Assembly: GCA_000697475.1 (NCBI GenBank)
Contig: JNEU01000471.1
Span: 1 to 14,131 of the forward strand
Length of the DNA: 14,131 nucleotides
From: Lichtheimia corymbifera B2541
Taxonomy: Eukaryota > Mucoromycota > Mucoromycetes > Mucorales > Lichtheimiaceae
Direction of reading: 5' to 3'
The translations under genes and the position numbers were made by a program. A model generated the notes under the pieces. That model saw only the letters and a program-made list of their open reading frames with translations, searched no databases and was not told the origin of the DNA. Positions 6,908-14,131 of the stretch are shown one piece after another. Numbering within the stretch: the first letter of the stretch is position 1; the number at the start of each line of letters is the position of its first letter.

Positions 6908-9900
6908 CTACTGCTTAGGTCGACCAAATTTGATAAGCCTAAATTCAACCCCTGCATTGCCTTGTCTCAACCTTGTTTGTTTCCTTGTCACCGTGACATC
7001 TTGACGAATAGCTGCTATGTTCAATCGTAGGATCTCACTAGCGTTCTTGGTGTTCCCCAGGTTATGAATCAAATTCAACCAGAAATCAGCAAAAGGATGT
7101 GATCGATGGTGCGTGACAATATACTCCTCAAAAGGTGTGGTATCGGGCAAACGTGCTCGTAACGTGTAGCTACAAGAATGATCATTAATAAGGGCCATTT
7201 TCAAGGTGACGATCATATATACCTACATCTTGTAAGGATTCAATGTTGTCACTATTCCTCCCTGTTCAGGATAATCATTGAGAAGCCATTGGTGCAAAAG
7301 GTACACTGCATCTTGAGGATTACACGGCGAGGTAAACTTGGAGGGGTGGTCACCACACATCAAAGCTGATCTCCCTTGAAGTTCTTGATCCAAAATCATT
7401 GGCTGTATTGGTGTTGTATTTTCAATGCGTGCTCGTTCACTTGTCCAGAGACGATCCAAGTCAACAGCATACCGATGAAGACCAAAACCTGCTTGTTGGC
7501 GAATCAAAGCTGTTGCCTCGTTCCTGGAGAATCCTTGCCTTGTAATGAAATCACCTCTTATCGCATCTGATCCCACGTCCTTGTTCACTTGTAATCCAAG
7601 ACCGGTCGCCAAGAAACGAAGCGTAAACATCTCCTCTTCACCTCGCAACTCCAATGGGATCCAGTCAAAGCACCGCATCTCAATAATGACATTTCGTCCC
7701 TCCTTGCCTTGCATATTGTCATCCATCCATCGTAACACCAGTGAGCCATTTCTTGTAATCTTGACTTGAGACCCTTCAAGAAGTGGATAGAAAGGGAGCC
7801 GATCTCGCATCCAACGTGATTCAGATAATTGCCGCATATGTTCGATCAAAGCATTGCCTTCCAAACCATCCAACATGTAACGACTACGTCTTGAAAGAGC
7901 TGCACGTACTTGATCCTCGTCTTCCATCCAATCGTTATCTTCACATCCTTCTGGCCCAAAGTCTTTGATAAGCTTCTTAAGTGGATGATCATCACCAGTA
8001 GCTGCACAAATGTGACTCCTGCAGGCCAAGGCACTCAAAGAATAAAAGCGGTCTTGAGGAACACCATTTGCCCATTTGAACCAAGCATCACGATCACTTG
8101 ATGGGATATGCACAAATAAATCGGGATATTGCTTCTTCCACAAAAGTGCCACCTGATGTTGTCGTTCCTTGCTCCTAGGGCGACCCACAGCTCTACCAAT
8201 GGTCTCCATGCGTTGAGTAGCACCAAGGGATTTTGCTTCTGATTCTGCCAAAGCCAATGCTGCTGCCACATGTGGATCCATTGGTTCGTTGTGTATGTTG
8301 AGACGACGTCGAGCCCAATGAGATGATAATTCCTTCTTGGCATTCTCCAACTCTTGATAAAGCTCTCGAGCTTCTTCTGGTAGATATGGTGCATCATGAG
8401 CACAACGCTGGTATAACAAGTCGCAGAGACTATCGTGATCCAATTCAGAGCCTAGCTCCAATACCAGTCTTTGAGCTGTATGCATCCAAAAGAACGTGAT
8501 TGCCCAGGTGTAGTAAGATACAGTACAAAGTGAACGCGGTCGACGGTCAAATTTCTCAACGTCAGGGTGGAGATGAGGAATGATGATAGTCTTGTATCCC
8601 TTTGGAGGGTGGATAGATGCTGGATCACTGAAATATGTATCACCGGCATAATGCTGTAAGGTGGCAACGCCCACGTGGTCCAGGTAATGTTGCCTTGGCA
8701 ACCCGTATCGATGGCAAAAGTTGGATCGTGCACATGAAGAAGAATATGAAGACATGGTGATGCAAATAAGCGGTCGTGTGATATGGAGATATTCAATCAG
8801 CTGTGCGAGGTTTTGATCAAAAGAACCAACATCAGCTCCAAACGGCATCAGGTTCACCAATGGCAAAAAGTATTCGGAACGTAATACAGTTGGATTACTA
8901 CGAGGACCTTCTTCGACATCAATCAAGCTATTCAGAATCATACGAGTTGCCTTGGAGGATCGTGTCTTGCTTTGGAAGAATGGCTGTAGATTTGATGATG
9001 CTACATTGGATAAACCGCTTCCAATGATTACTGCAATAGTTGAATCACCAAATGTCGTATGCCTTGCTTGCTGAATAAGCATGTTCATAACGTCGTCAGT
9101 CGCGTCATGGATATCCCGTAAGCATGCGAGCCATTTGTTGATATCACATTCAGGGAACCTTGCCAGTGTTGCCATGGATTGGTAGAAGCAAGTCTTTACG
9201 TTCTCAAATGCTTGGCGTTGATAGTCATTGGGTCGCCAATAAAAGTGGTGATGGCCAGCAGTTTGGGCATTGAGCAAGAGGCGAATGTCGAACGCAGCAA
9301 TGAGTTGTTTCTCCACCTGATCGCCTTGCCTCCTTGTCGATCCCAATGGTAAACGCGCTCCAACAAATTCGTACAGCTTGATTCGGTCATGGAGCTGGTC
9401 TGCCGAAAAATGTGTTTCAAGAAAGTGGACAAACCAGGAGACAGGTCGCGTGGAAACCTCACCAAAGATGTTTTTGAATCGGCGCTCAGGAGTGTTGCAT
9501 GAAAGACGACAACGACCAATATATCGCACGTGACAATTTGCACCATCAACCGCTTGAAGAGCAAACATGGTTTCCCATTCTTCAAATACTGAATCTGAAT
9601 CGCCATTCTTGTCATTTGCGAGTATGATTTGAAGCAAGAAATCTTGGACTATTTTGACGGGCACCGTGACACTAACCAAATAGAATGCAAATTCTGTTGC
9701 TGGTGGTGGCACTCCTGAATCAATGTCATATGGCTCAAGGTTGAATATCTCTTCCAGTTGATCATCAGTGATGGCAGTATGATTTCTGAAAACCTGAAGA
9801 GCAAGCTCCAATTCTCCATCAGGCAAGGAAGGACGAAGCAGTCGATATTTGATCCAATCTCTCAGCTCTCCTTGAGGAGGTGTCACAGCTTCATAAGATT

Positions 9901-9967
9901 CCATCCGTTTGAGGATATCCGCACTAGCAATACGGACAACATCCATTGCTCTTCTATTAGACGTCAT
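6908..9967 (-). CDS. Two-exon gene: 1000-residue protein with divergent GIY-YIG nuclease-like segment
   Basis: Exon 1 is 9967-7227 and exon 2 is 7169-6908, split by a 57-nt intron (donor GTAGGT at 7226, branch TTAAT, acceptor TTGTAG ending at 7170). The junction is phase 2 and gives exactly 1000 residues. Without splicing the frame would stop three bases into the intron, at 914 residues. Residues about 133-240 resemble a GIY-YIG fold: VRYIGRC (147-153) as the YIG strand, ERRFKNIF (161-168) with the expected arginine, VEKQLIAAF (218-226) with the candidate metal-binding Glu219, and LLNAQTAG (231-238) with the usual Asn. The GIY element itself is degenerate (TMFALQ, 133-138). Residues about 366-475 may be a second alpha/beta domain. 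VGRPRSKER (594-602) and the C-terminal FGRPKQ are AT-hook-like. There is no membrane segment or signal peptide. Likely nuclear and DNA-acting, by inference. It could be a domesticated or mobile-element nuclease; no reverse transcriptase or terminal repeats are seen. Confidence 0.85.
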
Positions 9968-10841
9968 TGCTGAAAGGGAATCAGTACCTATGCTTTGTGC
10001 TATTATCGATCATGTAGCCGCAAACCTTTTATGGCTCGCAAGTTTGAATCGAATAGCAGTCGGCGAAGATGTATTGATTGAAAGAGAGGCAAGGTAAATA
10101 ATGAATCCAACCTTTGATAGCTTTAATGATGACTACTCGGACAATGATGCACCCTTTATGATGCTGCAAAAGAATAAAGCTGCTGATTGTTGTTTGCTTT
10201 TCTCTATGACTACCACGTTCCTTTGAATTGCAATGCCATCGTCATCACCAAGCAAAGAAATTGCTTGTACCAACACAGGCTTTCAAAAGTCCTAATTGAA
10301 AATGCTTGCATGACTGCTGGCCATTGAATTGAGTATCCTTGTCTACATGTAGAAACTCTCGTTCTTGCAAGATCAGAAATAACAATCTCCTAAATTGGTG
10401 GTGTAGGCCATTGTCTGTTCGTGGACCCATTATTGTGTTGAATGAATTCTGCCAAATCAATACCCCTGGATGACCATCGATAATCACAACCAGCTAAAAG
10501 GCACATGTACTAAATTCTCGGTCGATTCATGTGTGATTTCTTTATTCATTTAACACCACAGAGCAACCGATGCTGAATGCCAAATTCACCTCACACAGCA
10601 TAATGCTTTAGGTGCAACGCTCTTTTTCTCACTTTTCACACAACTCGAATAAGCGTTGCTTTGAACCAACTCCTTCACCAAGATTACGGAAAGCAATCCA
10701 GCTCATTCTCAAAGACACAATCGGAGACACTTGATGTTGCAATGGAGCCGCAGCATTTGAAGCCAAGCTGTCACCATGGCAGTGGACAGTAACAAGTTTT
10801 ATTACGCTTCGTCATGTTGAAGACAACGTTCTAGGAAACTG
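9968..10841. other. Intergenic region with a possible promoter and weak ORFs
   Basis: Just upstream of the 1000-residue gene, minus-strand CATAAAAGG (about 10031-10023) could be a TATA box about 55-65 nt before its ATG at 9967. Further away, minus ORF 10487-10245 (80 codons, with HPGVLIWQNSFNTI) and a short minus frame near 10720-10650 (SWIAFRNLGEGVGSK) look mildly coding, but they have no resolvable start or splice structure. No repeats or RNA genes are seen. Confidence 0.4.
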
Positions 10842-11138
10842 ATGACAACCAACAGCCAGCAGCAGCAATATGGTCCAGGAGATATGGATGGCGCGAAACC
10901 AATGGATCAGTTCACCAAACACTCTTTTCATTACCATGACAACATGAATGAGGCTCTTGTGATTTACCAGCCAGTATTGCAAAATGTCACAAAATGGACG
11001 TATTGTAGAAATCCACCCGCGTATAATATCAAAATAAGATGGGATTATAGTAGTAATTATCAGAATAAAAACGTCATTGGAGAAAACATTCACGTTTCCT
11101 GTTCCTTTGCATATCTCACTCGATGCTCTTCATATTAA
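10842..11138 (+). CDS. Possible small protein, 98 residues (unrecognised)
   Basis: This is the only plausible plus-strand ORF outside shadows. It starts MTTNSQQQQYGPGDMDGAKP, continues with a mixed His/Asp stretch (FHYHDNMNEALVIYQPVLQN), and ends after a Tyr/Asn-rich tail. The first 55 residues look more protein-like than the rest. An intron from GTATTG (just after ACAAAATGGAC at about 11000) to TATCAG could remove the less convincing part, but I cannot confirm it. There is no domain, signal peptide or membrane segment. The antisense frame 11093-10812 is also open, which weakens the call. Confidence 0.25.
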   Translation: MTTNSQQQQYGPGDMDGAKPMDQFTKHSFHYHDNMNEALVIYQPVLQNVTKWTYCRNPPAYNIKIRWDYSSNYQNKNVIGENIHVSCSFAYLTRCSSY

Positions 11139-11465
11139 ACAACTTGCCATTAACAACTCTATTTGGCTATGTATAATCGATTGCAATGGCAACGGTGCTC
11201 ATTATTGGACAGCTTTTGTCTAGCTCAAGCATATCGGAGAATACCCACCCAAGTTGACCCCGACCAATAAACGTTCACCCCAATCTTTAACTTCAAATTG
11301 CAGCATACTCACCTCCCATACCTTCATGTCGCTTTCACCATTCACAAGAGCATTCGCTCCGCTGCATGATGGTAGTAATTTCATCGCGCTAGGACGCCAT
11401 TTTTACTTTCTCAATAAGGAAAATTTTTTGAGTATCATTGTGTTTCACTTCGATAATTCAAGTCT
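11139..11465. other. Region upstream of tRNA-Ser, no gene seen
   Basis: A plus-strand frame at 11254-11487 overlaps the start of the tRNA and has no protein-like character. I find no repeat, TATA box of note or RNA gene here. Confidence 0.4.
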
Positions 11466-11547
11466 GTCACTTTGGCGGAGTGGTTAACGCGGTGCCCTGC
11501 TAAGGCATTGTCCTTTGGACGCGCAGGTTCGAATCCTGCAGGTGACG
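11466..11547 (+). tRNA. tRNA-Ser (anticodon GCT)
   Basis: An 82-nt type II tRNA without intron. The acceptor stem pairs GTCACTT (11466-11472) with AGGTGAC (11540-11546) with one G-T pair, and the discriminator is G11547. The D stem is GCG/CGC, and the anticodon stem is GTGCC/GGCAT around loop CTGCTAA with anticodon GCT, reading AGC and AGT serine codons. The long variable arm is GTCC-TTT-GGAC, diagnostic of serine type. The T arm is GCAGG-TTCGAAT-CCTGC. The A box TGGCGGAGTGG (11473-11483) and B box GGTTCGAATCC (11526-11536) match Pol III consensus. No CCA is encoded, as in eukaryotes. Confidence 0.97.
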
Positions 11548-11553
11548 ATCACC

Positions 11554-11557
11554 TTTT
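11554..11557 (+). terminator. Pol III T-run terminator
   Basis: TTTT lies seven bases after the tRNA 3' end, with a second TTTT at 11559-11562. The tRNA 3' end and trailer also form GGTGA-CGA-TCACC (11541-11553) immediately before the T-run. Confidence 0.75.
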
Positions 11558-11575
11558 GTTTTGAATTTGCATGGA

Positions 11576-11585
11576 GTCACGTGAC
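11576..11585. promoter_or_regulatory. GTCACGTGAC palindrome (E-box core)
   Basis: A perfect 10-bp palindrome containing CACGTG, the core bound by bHLH factors such as Cbf1 and Pho4 types in yeasts. It lies about 30 bp after the tRNA. No clear target gene lies close on either side, so function is uncertain. Confidence 0.3.
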
Positions 11586-12140
11586 GTTTGGGTGTCGATG
11601 CTCTTATTTTGGCCAAAACGTGAGTGAAAGTAGAAGAGGGTTATCCTTTATTCATAGCATGCTTTCGAGTTAGATAGATATGTATACAAAATGATGGGTA
11701 CGACATTATTTTGGGTGTTGAGAAAGCTAAGTAAATAGTAATCGATCCGACAATGTTTATTTATATGCGATAATAAAGTCAAAACAATGTGCCCTGGATC
11801 TGGGTCCCACACGGGAGTGGATAGCATCGGTTATGAGGAAGAAGTGAGATAAGGAGAAAAGCGAAGGAAAATGGGTGATTTATATATCGCCCTGATTCAA
11901 ATGTGGTCATTCTGATATGAGACAATGGACTCATAAAGAGCCATAACACAAAGAACACGTTGGAATTGACTGTGAGAAATAAGGTGTCTCTTTATGACTG
12001 ATTATTGAAAAGTCGATGTATCAATGCCGCTAACATAATATCTTATTCTAATGGCACTAGGGATTGTCAAACATCCTTGTGATCGATACAAAGAGTTAAC
12101 ACGATTTATTATCACATGGTTTATTTACAGCATCCAATGA
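11586..12140. other. AT-rich intergenic region, no gene seen
   Basis: There are frequent stops in all frames and no open stretch over about 60 codons. TTTATT and TATATA words are common, but nothing forms a definite signal. Confidence 0.45.
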
Positions 12141-12399
12141 GTGTGTATATTCCTTCTATAGACCCATCTACCGATCACCGTATCTTTTGAAACTATGCGT
12201 CATACCAGAAGCTGATGTTGCCAGTCTCCGTAGTTCACCCCACTAATAATACAGAGAAGAGGGCAAAAGGGCCATCCTTCCAACGAGTCGCTTCGTTGGG
12301 TAACCCTTGAAATCCTTCAATATGCTTACGGATTGACTGGCCATATCCTTAACGCAAATCGTACGACCCTTGAAAATTTCAATCGATCACCATATTTAA

Positions 12400-13260
12400 C
12401 TTCAATGACAGCTGGGGAACCTAATCACGGACATCCTTTTGTCGAAAAGTAAGCTGACTGTTGTCGAGGCACTGTCAGAAGAGACGCTCACAGTGTTGGT
12501 CGCGAACAAGGCTGAAGGTATAAAGCTGGGCAGCAGGAGCAGTAAAGAGAGCATTGATACCACGGCCTTCAAAGCGAACTGGTCCACCACAAAGTTCCAA
12601 TGCTGGATATGTCTTGACAACACCTCCTTCCCAGTAGATGGATGATAGGTTTCAATGTCCTCCAGGCACTCGGTAAAGTGGGACTTGCGGGCTTGTCGGA
12701 TGTCAGATGGTAAATTGTGTCTCGAAGAAAATCAGCACCTTCATACACCTGGTGTGTGGTGTCATCATGCTGTTGGCATATGGCTTGTGCACGTAGAACC
12801 TGTGTGTAATTAGGCAACGTTACTAAAGATAACAAACACGCGACAGCCACATACTAACCACGAGATTGCATATGGTAACAGTATACTGATTCAAAACCAA
12901 AACCTGATGATATCGTTTTTGGCAAGCGAAGATGTGATTCAAGTATAACAGGTGGAGGTGGACGACTGACGGGAAAGATCCTTACAGCTGCTGAAGGGGC
13001 GTCTTGCGATACACATTTCGTCTGCCGGTCGTTCCCAGCATCTTCCAGCTTGAGGCGATCTGATGCCATGTTTTCCAAAGTAGAGATGCCTCAATCGATC
13101 GTATGTTGTCGACAAAAGGACGTCGCTAATTGACATTGGGAGGCGGTGGACCGTTTGAAATGAAGCTCTTGGATCGTGCTTAGTGGTCAATGCTGGTTGT
13201 GATGCTTGAGTAGGCTCGTGGTAATTTCACTCTGGCATTGAGCAAGTAGAGTTGTCCGGG
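12400..13260 (-). pseudogene. Decayed minus-strand gene, coding signal jumping between frames (unrecognised)
   Basis: Protein-like text appears in alternating frames. Region about 13250-12939 includes LPMSISDVLLSTTYDRLRHL. Region 13069-12855 starts MASDRLKLEDAGNDRQTK and includes IFPVSRPPPPVILESHLRLP. A probable intron follows (GTTAGT or GTATAC donor, branch CTAAT, acceptor CACAG near 12811). The next frame (from about 12810) includes THQVYEGADFLRDTIYHL. The signal then shifts near 12700 to SDIRQARKSHFTECLEDIET, and again near 12630 to a third frame with GGPVRFEGRGINALFTAPAA and YTFSLVRDQHCERLF before a TGA at 12477-12475. The two late shifts are both -1 in sense, the second beside a G-rich run (GGGAAGGAGG). 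Further fragments (including LPNEATRWKDGPFALFSV) continue to about 12140. I read this as a pseudogene; assembly indels or an unresolved multi-exon gene remain possible. Confidence 0.4.
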
Positions 13261-13390
13261 TGTAGGCGGGCGTCAAAGAAAAGGACAAGAAGGAGATGTA
13301 GGATGAGGTGCTTGGAACTTTTTTGTATGCTGGTAAATAAAGCCCGCTTGGACAGTTGCCTATCAACTTGTTGTCATGCACATGGATCAT

Positions 13391-13790
13391 GCATCGTTAT
13401 CTAGAAACCATCCTCTTTCTTCAGAATGACAAATAATGGGCATTTACATATGAGGCTGCTTAAATTACTCCAGATAAAGATGTTGTTCTTGCTAATAAAT
13501 ACAAGCGACTTGTGTATGCTATACCAACAGAACGCGTGACATTTTATTTTGATGCAGCATGATAGGATAAATAAGCTTTTTGTTAAAAGTAATGGATCTA
13601 CACGCACGGATATAGAAGGTGCAGTAGTACATGGCGGCGCTGTTTGCTGCACGTTCCTCCGCTTCGGCATGATAGTTTCGTACCACAGTGAGGAGGTGTC
13701 AGTTTGCATGATTGCCATGACAACACAATTCTACTTTCCCTTCTACTTGCCCACATGTGTGAAAAAAGACGGCGTCGTTAGACAGAGATT
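13391..13790. other. Region without a supported gene
   Basis: Open frames exist on the minus strand (13718-13401) and plus strand (13549-13905), but both lack domains. The plus frame ends in a Lys/Arg-rich tail that is simply the A-rich promoter region read as protein. I call neither. Confidence 0.4.
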
Positions 13791-13799
13791 AGCCTGTAA

Positions 13800-13960
13800 A
13801 ACGCGCTACGCGAAACGTGCTGAGTATAAAAGGAAATTGGACGAAAAAACGCGAAAAAAAGCACGTAAAAAAATCACGCTGGGGTTGAAAAAATTGCGCG
13901 TTTGAAAGAGCGCCCGTCTCCGTTATAAAAGAAAGCCATTTTCCTCTGAGGCGCAGTATC
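13800..13960 (+). promoter_or_regulatory. Plus-strand Pol II promoter with TATA boxes and CGCGAAA motifs
   Basis: TATAAAAG occurs at 13825-13832 and again at about 13924-13931; the second is followed about 25-30 bp later by a pyrimidine-rich start region. CGCGAAA occurs at 13809-13815 and 13850-13856, matching the CRCGAAA core of yeast SBF sites, and several other CGCG words lie nearby (AACGCGC, TGCGCG). This resembles the promoter of a highly expressed or G1/S-regulated gene; the reading is by analogy with yeasts. Confidence 0.55.
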
Positions 13961-14131
13961 CTCCTTTCTCTTGCCCGGTAAGTCTTATATTATTTCATTC
14001 ATCTCTTGGTACTGTGTACTCATACAGGTTTTGTTAGAACAAGTTGACTGGAGTGGCCTGCACAGGGGTTTTTTTCCTTAGCCTTTGCCGCGTAACAAAG
14101 ATAAGGTTTTTTCCCCTTCTTCGTAACCCCT
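13955..14131 (+). other. 5' end of a plus-strand gene cut by the window edge, with a 5'-UTR intron
   Basis: A pyrimidine-rich leader (CTCCTTTCTCTTGCCCG, 13961-13977) ends in a GTAAGT donor at 13978, and the intron ends at CATACAG (14027), giving 50 nt. No ATG occurs between the presumed start site and the window end on the plus strand, so the coding region lies beyond 14131 and a second intron may follow. A pyrimidine-rich leader and promoter-proximal intron are common in ribosomal protein genes, but identity cannot be told from here. Confidence 0.5.

Noticed and set aside
6908..9967. Penelope-like or other retroelement around the GIY-YIG-like gene
   Set aside because: No reverse transcriptase motifs are seen in the 1000 residues, and I saw no terminal repeats or target-site duplications by eye.
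11254..11487. Plus-strand 77-residue ORF
   Set aside because: It overlaps the tRNA-Ser gene and has no recognisable features.
12439..12645. Plus-strand 68-residue ORF
   Set aside because: It is antisense to the more protein-like frames of the decayed minus-strand gene, with no independent support.
13549..13905. Plus-strand 118-residue ORF with Lys-rich tail
   Set aside because: The tail is the A-rich promoter with TATA boxes read as protein; the rest shows no protein-like pattern.

Overview
The window is eukaryotic nuclear DNA, most likely from a filamentous or early-diverging fungus; Mucoromycota is my best guess. Support comes from short spliceosomal introns (49-75 nt) with GTAAGT, GTAGGT or GTATGT donors, CTAAC or CTAAT branch sites and TAG/CAG acceptors, from TATA-type promoters, from an intron-less type II tRNA-Ser with internal A and B boxes, and from coding density far below that of bacteria. 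Nearly all protein-coding signal is on the minus strand. The phylum is inferred from general appearance, not from a marker gene.

Layout. Positions 1-211 hold an imperfect short duplication. Positions about 300-1045 are a compound minisatellite (13-, 16- and 24-bp units) lying just downstream of a well-formed intron of a minus-strand gene or gene remnant (to about 1450). Positions about 1440-2690 are a second minisatellite of 61- and 64-bp half-units; its core is four identical 125-bp higher-order copies and both flanks carry diverged variants. Positions 3138-3498 may hold a small two-exon gene. Positions 3566-5787 are a four-exon gene for a 673-residue protein with N-terminal membrane segments, a Ser/Ala tract and a Pro-rich region. 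Its upstream region carries repeated and palindromic candidate regulatory sites. Positions 6121-6711 are coding-like but unresolved. Positions 6908-9967 hold the main gene of the window, a two-exon, exactly 1000-residue protein with a divergent GIY-YIG nuclease-like segment, a possible uracil-DNA-glycosylase-like segment and AT-hook-like motifs. Positions 9968-11465 are mostly intergenic with weak ORFs. A tRNA-Ser(GCT) lies at 11466-11547. Positions about 12400-13260 look like a decayed minus-strand gene whose coding signal jumps between frames. From about 13800 to the end there is a plus-strand promoter, with TATA boxes and CGCGAAA motifs, a first exon and a 5'-UTR intron of a gene that continues beyond the window.

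I see no operon or system in which these genes clearly act together. The strongest candidate for something undescribed is the 1000-residue GIY-YIG-like protein. The recurring theme of the left half is triplet and minisatellite expansion, inside coding sequence at 3.7-5.2 kb and probably outside it at 0.3-2.7 kb.
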